Shown here in pieces: positions 25,050 to 34,827 of a stretch of DNA of 64,000 bases (position 1 is the stretch's first letter; each line of letters begins with the position of its first letter). The stretch is from Krasilnikovia cinnamomea (lineage in GTDB: Bacteria; Actinomycetota; Actinomycetes; Mycobacteriales; Micromonosporaceae). The DNA lies in the NCBI RefSeq assembly GCF_004217545.1, contig NZ_SHKY01000001.1, positions 620,001 through 684,000 of the forward strand, read 5' to 3'. A model generated the notes under the pieces. The model worked only from the letters and a program-made list of their open reading frames with translations, was not told where the DNA came from and searched no databases. The translations under genes were made by a program, and so were the position numbers.

Positions 25050-25793
25050 CTAGTCAGGCGGTTCCTTCAGCGCCTGGGCGCGGGTGAGCAGGTGATCGTA
25101 GGGCTCGACGCTAGGCGCTGGACGGGTGTCGACGGGTAGCTGCGTGCCACGGGCGCGGGCCTGCCCGGCGGCGCGGAGTTCGCGTAGTTCGGGGATGTGG
25201 TTGTAGAGGGTGCCGGGGCTGACGCCAAGGATCTTGGCGATGGAGGCGACGCTGACGTCAGGGTTGGGCAGCATGTCGCGGGCCGATCGGAGGAGGTCGG
25301 CGTCCATGACGGTGGGCCGCCCGCCGACGCGGCCACGGGCGCGGGCGGCGGCCAGGCCCTCGCGGGTGCCGGAGACGATCAGTTCCCGGATGAACTCGGC
25401 GAGAGCGGCGAAGACGTGGAAGACGAGCCGGCCGCCGGGGGTGGTGGTGTCGAGGTTCTCGTGCAGGCTCTTGAAGCCGATATTGCGGCGGCGTAGGTCG
25501 GCCACGGCGGTGATGAGGTCTTGCAACGAGCGGGAGAGCCGGTCGAGAGCCGGGACCACGAGAGTGTCGCCGTCGGTGAGGAAGGCGAGGCAGACAGTCA
25601 GCTCGGGCCGGTCAGTGTCGCGGCCGGACTGCTTCTCGGCGAAGATGCGCCGGCATCCAGCGGCGCGCAGCGCGTCGAGTTGCCGTTCGAGTTTCTGACC
25701 GCCGGTGGAGACCCGGGCATAGCCGATGCGGATCTCGGTCGGGGCCGCTGGCACCGGAGCGAGCAGTTCAGTGGGGTCGAGGGGCGCTTCCAC
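25050..25793 (-). CDS. Serine resolvase/invertase
   Basis: 247 aa. The catalytic domain starts IRIGYARVSTGGQKLERQLDALRAAGC with the nucleophile Ser in YARVST. Later motifs include DTLVVPALDRLSRSLQDLI and FAALAEFIRELIVSGTREGL. A C-terminal HTH (DVSVASIAKILGVSPGTLYNHIPELRELR) binds DNA. A 50-residue N- and C-terminal extension is unremarkable. It lies 97 bp downstream of, and in the same direction as, a second resolvase gene; it may belong to a separate small transposon or be cargo. A TGTCAGAAAACGG sequence just upstream (25806) looks like a transposon end. Confidence 0.8.
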   Translation of the reverse strand: MEAPLDPTELLAPVPAAPTEIRIGYARVSTGGQKLERQLDALRAAGCRRIFAEKQSGRDTDRPELTVCLAFLTDGDTLVVPALDRLSRSLQDLITAVADLRRRNIGFKSLHENLDTTTPGGRLVFHVFAALAEFIRELIVSGTREGLAAARARGRVGGRPTVMDADLLRSARDMLPNPDVSVASIAKILGVSPGTLYNHIPELRELRAAGQARARGTQLPVDTRPAPSVEPYDHLLTRAQALKEPPD

Positions 25794-25889
25794 ACGTCCG
25801 ATGATGTCAGAAAACGGTGTTTGGGGGGTTGTTGAACCCGCCTGTTGCTGACGGAGTTTTTGACGATCTAGAGTGTGACCTTTAGTGGT

Positions 25890-26477
25890 CTACGGCGCTG
25901 AATCTTCGCCGGTAGTTGGCGCGGCGGCGGTTGGCCAGGCGCGGTACAGCTTGGCTCGTGAGACGCTGATCAACTCGGCGACCTCGGCGAGGGGTACGCC
26001 GTTGTCGCGCAGTTGGCGGGCCAGTTCATCCTGCTCCTGGGTGAGTAGGGGTGGTCCTGGTTGTCGGCCGATCTTGCGGCCGGCGGCGACGGCGGCGGCG
26101 AGTCCTTCTCGGGTGGATTCGGAGCGCCAGACGTTGCGGGCGTCGATCAAGCCTTGGGTGATCTGGCGGAAGAGTTCGCCGTGTTCGACGGTGTCGAGTT
26201 GCTCGTGCAGGGCGCGGAGCCGAATCCCGCGATGGTCGAGGCAGATGAGCAGCTCGGCCAGGTGTTCCAGGGAGCGCCCGATGTGGATGAGGCGGCAGAC
26301 GACGAGGGTTCCGCCGGCCGGAAGCGCGGTGAGGGCATGATCGAGCTGGGGCTGCTCGGCGCGGACAGGGATCCGTTCGTCGCAGTAGATCGCAGTGCAT
26401 CCGGCGGCGGTCAGTTCGGCCCGGATGGCCGCAGTGTCCTCGCTGGCGCGGGTGCGGGCGTAGCCGATGACGGTCAC
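25890..26477 (-). CDS. Serine resolvase (TniR-like)
   Basis: 195 aa. The start VIGYARTRASEDTAAIRAELTAAGC departs from the usual YARVST: Ser is displaced (YARTRAS), so activity is uncertain. Other family motifs are kept: GGTLVVCRLIHIGRSLEHLAELL, where the family normally has DRLGR, and TREGLAAAVAAGRKIGRQPGPPLLTQEQ leading to a HTH (GVPLAEVAELISVSRAKLYRAW). It overlaps the TniB stop by 4 bp, so it is translated with tniB. Confidence 0.65.
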   Translation of the reverse strand: MTVIGYARTRASEDTAAIRAELTAAGCTAIYCDERIPVRAEQPQLDHALTALPAGGTLVVCRLIHIGRSLEHLAELLICLDHRGIRLRALHEQLDTVEHGELFRQITQGLIDARNVWRSESTREGLAAAVAAGRKIGRQPGPPLLTQEQDELARQLRDNGVPLAEVAELISVSRAKLYRAWPTAAAPTTGEDSAP

Positions 26478-27370
26478 GGCACGCCGATGACCAGGGTTTC
26501 GCGAGCGGCTTCGACGACTTCCTTGGTGACCACGGTGAGGTGGTTGATGTCGAGGACCCGTTTGATCTGGGCGACCAGGCGGGCGGTGAGCCGGAAGTTG
26601 CCACTGGTGATGCGGATGATCGCCGCGAGCGCTTCGGCCGTGGTGAAGTCGTCCGGGTCGTGCAGGGCGAGCTCGGGCCAGTGGCGTGCGAGCACGAACG
26701 CCTGTTCCTCGGCTGAGAGCACTCGGAAGTGGTGCACGAATCCGACGCGGCTGTAGAGCTGCGGGTAACGAGCCAGGCGCTTCTCGATGCCGGGCATGCC
26801 GATGAGGATCAGACCAACGCCGGTGCGGTCGTGCCGGTCACGTAGTTGTTCGAGGGTGGCGGTCTTGAGCCGGTCGGCCTCGTCGACGATCAGCAGTTCG
26901 GCGAAGCGGCCCTGGTGGCGCGTGAGCAGCGGTGGGCCGTGCTCGGGGTGTTCGAGACTCTGCACCATCCAGGAGACCCGGTCCTGGATGAAGGCTAGGT
27001 CCTTCTCCAGCCGGCCGGGGCTGTTGTGCACCTTGGGGGTGTAGACCGCGCTGCGGGTGTCGAGGATCTCGCGGGGGATGTGGTCGGCCTCGAAGAACTT
27101 GAACGTTTGCACGGCGTACTCGACCAGGTCCCAGCGGGCGTAGCGGCGGGCGGATAGGGTCTTGCCGACGCCGGGCGGGCCGTAGCATAGGCCGATGTAG
27201 CGCTCCCGGCGTACCGCCTCGGCGAACTCGGCGAAGCGCCGGTACTCCTTGGTGACCACGAACGGCGCCGCGGTGGCTGACTGGGGCTCGATGTCCGGCA
27301 GTAGGGCGACGGGAGTCTCCTCCTTCGCCCGCCGCGCGGGTGTGTCGCCGCGGTCGTCGAGGTCGGCCAT
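26474..27370 (-). CDS. tniB: TniB-like AAA ATPase
   Basis: 298 aa. Walker A GPPGVGKTLSARRYARW at about residues 62-78 and Walker B LLIVDEADRL at about 163. The C-terminal part (ALAAIIRITSGNFRLTARLVAQIKRVLDIN) is the AAA lid. TniB/TnsC-type ATPases select targets and activate the transposase. It starts 3 bp after the tniA stop and overlaps tniR by 4 bp. Confidence 0.8.
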   Translation of the reverse strand: MADLDDRGDTPARRAKEETPVALLPDIEPQSATAAPFVVTKEYRRFAEFAEAVRRERYIGLCYGPPGVGKTLSARRYARWDLVEYAVQTFKFFEADHIPREILDTRSAVYTPKVHNSPGRLEKDLAFIQDRVSWMVQSLEHPEHGPPLLTRHQGRFAELLIVDEADRLKTATLEQLRDRHDRTGVGLILIGMPGIEKRLARYPQLYSRVGFVHHFRVLSAEEQAFVLARHWPELALHDPDDFTTAEALAAIIRITSGNFRLTARLVAQIKRVLDINHLTVVTKEVVEAARETLVIGVP

Positions 27371-27373
27371 CGT

Positions 27374-28867
27374 TCAGTCCTCCCGGTAGAGCTTCAGCGC
27401 GGCGGCGCCGGGCCGGATCGGCTGGGGGTCCGGCGCCGCCGGGGTGGGGTCGGGTGGCTGGTGCACCGCGAGGAGCCGGTCGACGACGCTGGCGCGCCGC
27501 GTCAGCCCGTGGGCCAGTCCGCGCCGACGGGCGTTGCGGGCGGCGGAGATCTCCTTGATGCCGATGGTCTGCGTGGCCAATTCTGGGCAGATCGCCCGGC
27601 ACAGGAACCGGTCGTCGTGGAATACGCGGATCTCGGCGACGTCCCGCGGGGTCGTAGCGGATGGTGACCGGCTCGCCGACGTACTCGCCGAGCACTGTCA
27701 CGTCGAGGTAGCGCAGGCCGAACAGGTGGATCCCGTCGGGGTGGACCTTGCGGGGCTTGGCGATGGTGAGCAGCAGCAGGTCGAGCTGCTCCAGGGAGGT
27801 GGGCAAGTGCGGCAGGAACCCGGCGGCGTCCCAGCGGGCCTGCGGCGGCTGGCCCGTCTCGCTATGCGGCTGCTGGTTGTACTGCGCGACGACAAACCGG
27901 CCGATCGCCGCGTCAAGCTCGGCGAGGCTGAGTCGAGCCTGCCCGGCCCGGTCCTTGGTGCCCCGTGGGCGTAGCCGGGCAGGGCGGGCAGGCACATCTG
28001 GTTGATCGTCTCGAAGTACCGTTCGATCTTCCCGCGACCACGTGGCCTTCCCTTGCCGGAGAACATCAGCCGGATCTTCAGGTCGGCGGCGACCTGCTCC
28101 ATGTGCTGGGAGGTGAAGTCCGAGCCGTGGTCGGTGTAGAAAGTGCCCGGGATGCCGCAGACGTGCCAGCCCGGCTCGCCCTTGCGCCAGATCGCCTGCC
28201 GTAACGCGAGTGCGGTCTGGATCGCCGACGGGGCGCCGAGGTTGACCGCGTACCCGGCGATGGCTCGGGAGTGGTCGTCCTCGATGACGGTCAGCCATGG
28301 CCTGGCCGGCTTGCCCGAGGGGGCGATCACCCACAGGTCCAGCTGGGTGTGGTCGGCTTGCCAGATCTCGTTCGGTCCGGCCGCCTCCCGGCGGTGGATC
28401 AAGTCGAACACCTCCCGGTACCGCTTGTCGCCGTCCAGGGCCAGGGTGCGCATCGCCGGGTCGATGTTCCGCATGATCGCGTACACCGCGGCGTACGACG
28501 GCACCGGCCAGCCCTGGTTCTTGGCCGCGTCGACAACGACGCGGTGCACATGCGCCGCCGACGGCCCTGGCGGGCGCAGCGCCAAGCCTTCGATCAAGAG
28601 CCGCAGATCCTCGGGCAACCGCGGCGTGCCCCGGTCGCTGCGCGCCGAACGCGCAAGCCCGGCCAGCCCGTCAGCCCGGTAGCGGGTCAGCCACCGCTGC
28701 GCGGTCCGCAACGCCACCCCTGCCGTTCCCGCCGCGCGGGCGAGCGGCACCCCGTCTTCCAGGTGCGGACGCAGTACCCGCCACCGGCGCAACGCCTGGG
28801 CCCTCACGGCATCTGGCAACTCGGCCAGACTGTGGGCCGTCAACGGGGCGGGCGAGCCGCGCACCAC
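27374..28867 (-). pseudogene. tniA: TniA-like DDE transposase with two frameshifts
   Basis: The frame from 28867 encodes an HTH region and the DDE core: WQADHTQLDLWVI, FYTDHGSDFTSQH and GRGKIERYFETI carry the three acidic residues. After ALPGYAHG (about 27957) homology continues in the next frame (TKDRAGQARLSLAELDAAIGRFVVAQYNQQPHSETGQPPQARWDAAGF) and at about 27650 returns to the first frame (DVAEIRVFHDDRFLCRAICPELATQTIGIKEISAARNARRRGL). A one-base loss and a one-base gain would explain this. Without correction translation stops at 27698. Confidence 0.7.
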
Positions 28868-28982
28868 ATCAGAATAGGTCTAAACCTGTCGATGCCACGC
28901 GGAGGGACCTAACGGTGTCGCTGCGGTAACCCGGTCACCCGGTCACCCACAAGGCCCAGAATTCCGCCGGGCAGCCCGGCTT

Positions 28983-30053
28983 CTACCCCCCTGCTAGCTG
29001 AGGAAAGGCTTCGCGCACGGCGGTGAACGCCTGCCGGTATCCGTCGCGCCCGTGAACGTATGCCAGGCACACCAACGTTTCGAGCGCCGCTGCCAGTGAG
29101 TCCTCCATCGCCGAGTGGAACAGGGCGCTGATCGCCCAGTCCTGCGGTGACTGCTCGTACTCCCCATTGGGTGGCACGGGAACGCTGGTCCGGGCGACGT
29201 CCGCGGCGCCCAGAATCGGCCAGACCATCGCGCTGTCGTCGAACGGTTTGGGCACTTTCCTGCCCTTGCGCAGGGCGGCGACTGCCGGAGCGATCTGTGG
29301 AAGATCAACGAGGCCGGCCCGCTCCAGTGACCGCAGCGTCGCCCAGGTCGCGATCTGCCGCTGCGTGGCGTCATCCGCGGCGGCGACGGCAAACTCCAGA
29401 TCGATGTCCAGTTCGGAGATCGCGCTCAGATACAGGCCCTCGGCCTGGCGGAGCCGGTCGTTCGGGATCCGGTCACCCCACCGTTCCCGGGCTTGCTGCT
29501 CCTGCTCCTCCGCTTCGCGCTGCTCGTCTTCCTGCTGCTCCTGGGGTGTCAGCGTCCGCCGGGCCCGGTGCCAGTACGCCGCCCGCTTCCCGCTCTGCTT
29601 CACGATCCTGCCGCTGGCCGGCGGGGCCGGCCAAAACTGCAGCAGGTAGGCGTCAGGGGTCTCGTCGGTGGTATCCGCCTCGTCCATCCCACGGATGCCG
29701 TACCGGACCCGGTAGTCGTTGCGGGGCAGGTCGAACTCGAAGGCGTCGCCGTCCATCCCGGCCAGGACGACCTGGTCGGACATCGCAGTGAAGGACACCT
29801 CCACGATTTCGTCCCAACTGTCGTCGAGAGGCGGTGCACTGGGGTGCAGCTCAATCCGGAACGGGAGCCAGCCGGTGTGCGTGCCGGTGGTCAGCACGAG
29901 GACTCCCTCGACTCCCGCCCCGCAGAGGCCATTGGTCTCATCCGCAAAGGCAGCTTCCAGGTCGTAGTCGATCTCGTACGGGTCCTCCCCGCTGGCTACC
30001 GACGCCAAGCTATAGGTCACGAACACCCGCGGCTCGTCCAACAACACCTTCAT
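28983..30053 (-). CDS. Conserved actinobacterial protein, function unknown
   Basis: 356 aa, soluble. The start at 30053 is preceded by GAGAGGTG; the frame is open further upstream but that part is Arg/Ser-rich and unlike coding sequence. The N-terminal 170 residues are beta-rich with acidic stretches (EDPYEIDYDLEAAFADETNGLCGAGVEGVLVLTTG). A charged coiled coil (TPQEQQEDEQREAEEQEQQARERWG) follows, then a helical C-terminus. No catalytic motif is recognised. It lies between two transposons and may be passenger DNA. Confidence 0.5.
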   Translation of the reverse strand: MKVLLDEPRVFVTYSLASVASGEDPYEIDYDLEAAFADETNGLCGAGVEGVLVLTTGTHTGWLPFRIELHPSAPPLDDSWDEIVEVSFTAMSDQVVLAGMDGDAFEFDLPRNDYRVRYGIRGMDEADTTDETPDAYLLQFWPAPPASGRIVKQSGKRAAYWHRARRTLTPQEQQEDEQREAEEQEQQARERWGDRIPNDRLRQAEGLYLSAISELDIDLEFAVAAADDATQRQIATWATLRSLERAGLVDLPQIAPAVAALRKGRKVPKPFDDSAMVWPILGAADVARTSVPVPPNGEYEQSPQDWAISALFHSAMEDSLAAALETLVCLAYVHGRDGYRQAFTAVREAFPQLAGG

Positions 30054-30374
30054 CCCCAAGCACCTCTCGACCGCCGACATCTTCGACGCACGCCATCCCG
30101 TTCTGATCATTCGACACCACTGGCGCCGGGTCGCGTGACCGAACCAATGCGGACGCGCATTCGGCGCCCACACCCCCATGGCCGGCACTGAGCGGCGAGC
30201 GTTCCACATCCAAGGAAGTGGAACAGCGGTTGTCGGAGTCCGAGGTTCTCTGCATGAGCCGATGGTCGTGACCAGGAGCCGTGCACGGGAGTGTGAACTT
30301 TCCGCTGACCTGGACTCGTGTGCACTACGGTCGATTTGCTCCGTACTCCTGTGCACGACAGTGAGGGCCTGGGC

Positions 30375-32035
30375 ATGGTCGATGAGCCGGCGCTACTTGA
30401 GCGGGGTGTGCTGACCGCGCCCGCGGAGGTCTGGGAACTGGCGGCGCGCCGGGCCGAGGTGATCGGCCGGCTGGCCACCGGCGCCACGGTTGGGCACGTG
30501 GCTGCGGATGCGGCCGCGGTGGAGCTGGGGGTGTCGCGGCGGCAGGTGTACGCGATGCTGGCCCGGTGGAGGGCGGGTTCTGGTCTGGCGTCGGACCTGG
30601 TCCCGGGCCGATCCATGGCGGCCGCGGCCGCGAGCTACTGCCGGAAGCGGTCGAGACGGTAATGCGCGAGGTGCTGCGTAGCAAGTACGTGTCCCGGCAG
30701 CGCCGATCGTTGGCGGCGGTGCACCGGGAGGTCGCCCGCCGGTGCCGCGTCCAGAGTCTGCGGGTGCCGTCGCGGGGCACCCTCGCGCGGCGGGCGGCGC
30801 GGCTGGACCCGGTGGCCACCACGACCGCCCGGCAGGGCCCGGACGCGGCACGGGCGTTGCAGGCCGCCGGCGGGGAGCCGCCGCCAGTAACCGCGATCCT
30901 GCAACAGGTGCAGATGGACCACACCCCGGTGGACCTGATCGTGGTCGACGACCGGCACCGGCTGCCGATCGGCCGGCCGTACCTCACCGCGGCGATCGAC
31001 GTGTTCAGCCGCTGCGTGATCGGCATGGTCGTGACCCTGGAGGCGCCCTCGGCGCTGTCGGTCGGGCTGTGCCTGACGCACGCGGTGCTCAACAAGCGGG
31101 ACTGGCTGGAGCGGCTCGGCGTGCAGGCGGTGTGGCCGATGAGCGGCAAGCCGCTGGAGATCTACGTCGACAACGCCGCCGAGTTCCGGGGCGAGGCGCT
31201 GCGCCGCGGCTGCGAGCAGCACGGCATCAAAGTGAAATGGCGGCCGCCGGGCCTGCCGCACTTCGGCGGGATCGTCGAGCGGGTCATCGGCACAATGATG
31301 CAGCTGGTCCACGAACTGCCGGGCACCACGTTTTCCAACCCGCGCCAGCGCGGCACCTACGACTCCGACGGCAAGGCGGTGCTTACCGTCCGGGAGCTGG
31401 AGCGGTGGCTGTCCCTGGCGGTGGCCTCTTATCACGGCCAGGTGCACTCCACGCTCGGGCAGACCCCGGCCGCGGTCTGGGCCGCTGGCGCCGCGATGAC
31501 GGCCCCGATCACGGTGACCGGGGAGACGGCGTTCCTGGTGGACTTCCTGCCGGTGATCCGCCGGACGCTGACCCGCACCGGGTTCGTCATCGATCACGTG
31601 CGGTACTTCAGCGACGCGCTCAAGCCGTGGATCGCCCGCCGAGACCGCCTTGACCGGTTCGTGCTGCGCCGCGACCCGCGCGACCTGAGCCGGATCTGGG
31701 TGCTCGACCCGGACGGTGGCGCCTATCTGGAGGTGCCGTACCGGACGCTGGCCCACCCGCCGGTCACCCTGTGGGAGCAGCAGGCCGCCGTCGCCCAGCT
31801 GCGGGAGCAGGGCCGCGCCCAGGTCGACGAGACCGCGCTGTTCCGAATGGTCGAGCAGATGCGCACGATCACCGCCACCGCCGCGGCGACCACCCGCCGG
31901 GCCCGCCGAGATGTCCAGCGCCGGGCCGCAGTCCCGGTGGCCCGGGCCGCGGTGCCGAGCAGCGTTGTGCCGCCGTCGGAGCCGGCTGAATCGGTGGCCG
32001 TCGCGGAGCCGTTCGCGGTGATCGAGGAGTGGTGA
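30375..32035 (+). pseudogene. tniA: TniA transposase with one frameshift near its N-terminus
   Basis: The N-terminal HTH part (VDEPALLERGVLTAPAEVWELAARRAEVIGRLA... ELGVSRRQVYAMLARWRAGSGLASDLVPGR) is in one frame. From about 30615 homology moves to another frame (GGRGRELLPEAVETVMREVLRSKY...) that stays open to 32035. The catalytic core is complete there: QMDHTPVDLIVVDD, EIYVDNAAEFRG and FGGIVERVIGTMMQLVHELPG give D, D and E. The family normally has one uninterrupted gene. A restart within the second frame would lack the end-binding HTH domain. Confidence 0.75.
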
Positions 32036-32844
32036 GCTCGGACGGGGAGGCCATGGACCTGGACCATCTGCATCCCGGTGCCCGGCCGGTGGCGCTGCTG
32101 CCGGCCCGGCAGCGGATGCCGAACCTGCTGCTGATCGGCCCGACCAACAACGGCAAGTCGATGATCGTGGAGAAGTTCCGGCGCCTGCACCCGCCGATCT
32201 CGCACCCGGACCGCGAGGAGATCCCGGTGCTGGTGGTGCAGATGCCGTCCGAGCCGTCGGTGATCCGCTTCTACGTCGCGGTGCTCGCCGCGCTCGGCGC
32301 ACCGTTGCGGCCTCGGCAGCGCCTGGCCGAACTCGAGCAGGTCGCCCTGGCGCTGCTGCGCGCGACCGGCGTGCGGATGCTGGTCGTCGACGAGCTGCAC
32401 AACGTGCTCGCCGGCCGCGGCGACGTGCGCCGCGAGTTCCTCAACCTGATCCGGTTCCTGGGCAACGAGCTGCGGATCCCGCTGGTCGGGGTCGGCACCC
32501 GGGAGGCGTACCTGGCGGTCCGCTCCGATGACCAGCTGGAGAACCGGTTCGAGCCGTTCCCGCTGCCGCTGTGGCAGCCCGGCGCCGAGGCGTGTTCGCT
32601 GCTGGCCAGCTTCGCCGCCTCGTTCCCGCTGCGCCGGCCTTCGCCGATCGCGACCGAGGAGATGGCGCTCTACCTGCTGACCCGCAGCGAGGGCACGATC
32701 GGCGAGTTGACCCGGTTGCTCACCGACGCCGCGATCGCGGCGATCGACTCCGGCGAGGAGGCCATCAACCAGCGCACCCTGCTGCTGGCCTCCTACCTCG
32801 GGCCCACCGAGCGCCGTCGGCTGTTCGAGCGAGAACTGGTGTGA
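32029..32844 (+). CDS. tniB: TniB AAA ATPase
   Basis: 271 aa. Walker A LLLIGPTNNGKSMIVEKF at about residues 40-57, Walker B RMLVVDELHNVLAG at about 119-132, arginine-rich sensor region QLENRFEPFPLPLW. These are classic TniB signatures, including the DELHN box. It would form ATP-dependent filaments on target DNA and recruit TniQ and TniA. The start overlaps the tniA stop by 7 bp, and its stop overlaps the tniQ start by 4 bp. Confidence 0.85.
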   Translation: MVSSDGEAMDLDHLHPGARPVALLPARQRMPNLLLIGPTNNGKSMIVEKFRRLHPPISHPDREEIPVLVVQMPSEPSVIRFYVAVLAALGAPLRPRQRLAELEQVALALLRATGVRMLVVDELHNVLAGRGDVRREFLNLIRFLGNELRIPLVGVGTREAYLAVRSDDQLENRFEPFPLPLWQPGAEACSLLASFAASFPLRRPSPIATEEMALYLLTRSEGTIGELTRLLTDAAIAAIDSGEEAINQRTLLLASYLGPTERRRLFERELV

Positions 32845-34064
32845 CACCGCGCTGGCCACTGCACCCGGCACCGGTACCGGGCGAGGCACTGTCCTCGTGG
32901 TTGCACCGACTCGCTCGCACCTACGACATGCCGGTCGATGAACTGCTGCGGCACAACCTCGGCACCCTCTCAGCCGATGCCGGGCGTGACGTTGTCGGTC
33001 TCGACCTCGATCCGCCCGGCTGGCTACTGACGGCGTTGGCCGAACGTACCGGCGTACCGATCCACCAGATAGCGCGGATGGCCGTCAGCGGTTGGACACC
33101 GTGGCTACTGGACTCGCTCGATCACGACCCGGACGCCTACACCACCTATGTCCGACAGGACAGCGTGCTCCTGCCGCTGGGTGAAGCCCCACAGCTGCGG
33201 CCAGGCCGGTAGCGGCCGTGGCTGACGAGCACGCCGATGCGTCGAGCCTGCCCCGGATGTATCCAGGGCCCGACACGGACGTTCAGTCTGATATCCCAGC
33301 TCCCGCTCACTCTTTCCTGCCCCATCCACGGCCTGCTCCTGTGGGATGCCTTCGGCCCCGCCGGGACGTTCATCGGCTGGGAGAGTGACGGCGAGTCCGT
33401 GGCAGCAGGTGCCGCCGTGCAGGAAATGGATCGACGCACCCATGAAGGGCTTGCCACCGGTCTGGTGGATCTGCCAGGCCGACCGGTGCATCTCGGGGTG
33501 TGGCTGCGCCTGCTGCGCACCGTGCTCGATGAGATCAACCTGCCGCTATCGCTGATCCGGCCGGCACGAGCCCGCACCATCCGGCAGATCTGGGCGGCCA
33601 CAGGCCGGCGGGAGCGGGACGGTCAAAGCGGCTGGCGGCCGTACGAGTCACTGGACTGGCCGGTACAGCAGGCCATGCTCGATGCCGCCGCAGCTGCCCT
33701 GCACCTGGCGGAGACCAGAGTCATCGAGGCAAGCGGCAGCCTCGCTCCGCTGCTACGCGCCGAGCCCTACCGGCCGGCGTACCCCGGCTCGCCCCGCCGG
33801 GAGGGGCACACCGGGCTCGACCAGATTGACGACCGACCTCGCAGCCATGCCGCCGACCTCTGGCAGCAAGCCATGGCCGCACTTCAGGACGCGGTCACCG
33901 CTGCCCAGACCGATCCCGCCTCGGCCCGGCAGTTGCTTGGCGTGTTCACCGCTTTCTGCCGGCGGAGGCCGTTCGTCGAGGCGACGTGCCGGGAACTGGC
34001 CCGCGCTGGCGTGCCCGAGGAGTTCCTTCCCGACCAGGACGAGATCGCCGACATCTCGTGGTGA
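32841..34064 (+). pseudogene. tniQ: TniQ with a premature amber codon
   Basis: Translation from GTG 32841 gives the TniQ N-terminus (HPAPVPGEALSSWLHRLARTYDM) and runs to a TAG at 33210-33212. The same frame continues straight on without a shift: RPWLTSTPMRRACPGC, LTLSCPIHGLLL, to a stop at 34064. The zinc-finger Cys residues (CPGC, then CPIHG) follow the stop. The codon position fits a conserved Trp (TGG to TAG), so a single substitution inactivated the gene. With the stop read through the length is normal for TniQ. Confidence 0.75.
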
Positions 34065-34079
34065 CCATGTCCCACATAA

Positions 34080-34215
34080 GCGAACGTTTCCGATAGACCT
34101 TCACTGGGTCAGCCGCCGCCGACCATCAACCCCAGCATAGAGGTCAACCAAAATCCACAACGAAAACAAGCCAACACAACTTCGCCTGGGAAGTAAGTTT
34201 CGATAGAGTCGAGCA
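34080..34215 (+). promoter_or_regulatory. AT-rich candidate resolution site (res)
   Basis: Directly upstream of the resolvase gene, this 130-bp stretch is much less GC-rich than its neighbours and has direct repeats TTTCCGATAGA (34088) and TTTCGATAGA (34199). Position and composition fit a res site where TniR would act. Confidence 0.5.
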
Positions 34216-34827
34216 GTGGGGCACAAGATCGGATACGCCCGAGTCAGCACCGCCGACCAAGATCCGCAGCTGCAACTCGACGCACTCACCGCCGAGGGCT
34301 GCCTCAAGATCTACAAGGATGTCGCCACCGGCACCAAGGCGGACCGCCCGCAGTGGCAGGCCTGCCTGGACGACCTCCGCCCCGGAGACACCCTGATCAT
34401 CTGGAAGATCGACCGGCTCGGCCGCAACCTGCGCGACCTGGTCGACATCGTCGCCGTCCTCGAAGAACGCGGGGTCGGCGTCAAGTCGCTGACCAACGGC
34501 ATCGTCGACACCACCACCGCCCACGGCAAACTCGTCTTCGGCATGTTCGCCCTCATGGCCGAATACGAAGCCGCTCTCATCAAGGAACGCACCCTCGCCG
34601 GCTTGGCCGCCGCCCGCGCCCGCGGCCGCACCGGCGGCCGCAAACCCAAAATGACCCCGGCCCTGATCAACAAAGCGCAGCGCATGTACGACTCGAAGCA
34701 GTTCACGATGGCCGAGATCGCCTCCTCCTGCGGCGTCACCCCTATGACCGTCTACCGCAACATCCGCACCTCTCCCGCGCCCCGGCCTACCGCGGCGACC
34801 ACTGCCGCGCCCAGAGCCGCGCAGTGA
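34216..34827 (+). CDS. tniR: Serine resolvase TniR
   Basis: 203 aa with intact catalytic residues: KIGYARVSTADQDPQLQLDALTAEGC (Ser in YARVST), WKIDRLGRNLRDLVDIVAVLEERG and GKLVFGMFALMAEYEAALIKERTLAGL. The C-terminal HTH (FTMAEIASSCGVTPMTVYRNI) binds res. It resolves cointegrates formed by TniABQ. GTG start at 34216; the stop overlaps the next gene as GTGA. Confidence 0.85.
   Translation: MGHKIGYARVSTADQDPQLQLDALTAEGCLKIYKDVATGTKADRPQWQACLDDLRPGDTLIIWKIDRLGRNLRDLVDIVAVLEERGVGVKSLTNGIVDTTTAHGKLVFGMFALMAEYEAALIKERTLAGLAAARARGRTGGRKPKMTPALINKAQRMYDSKQFTMAEIASSCGVTPMTVYRNIRTSPAPRPTAATTAAPRAAQ

Larger units (their letters stand above)
25890..28867 (-). mobile_element. Tn402/Tn5053-type transposon (tniA, tniB, tniR), gene limits
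   Basis: Three leftward genes, a DDE transposase, an AAA ATPase and a serine resolvase, in the order and tight spacing of Tn402/Tn5053 transposons. tniQ is not present. The transposase carries two compensating frameshifts. Terminal repeats were not securely identified; a candidate end is at about 25806. Confidence 0.65.
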
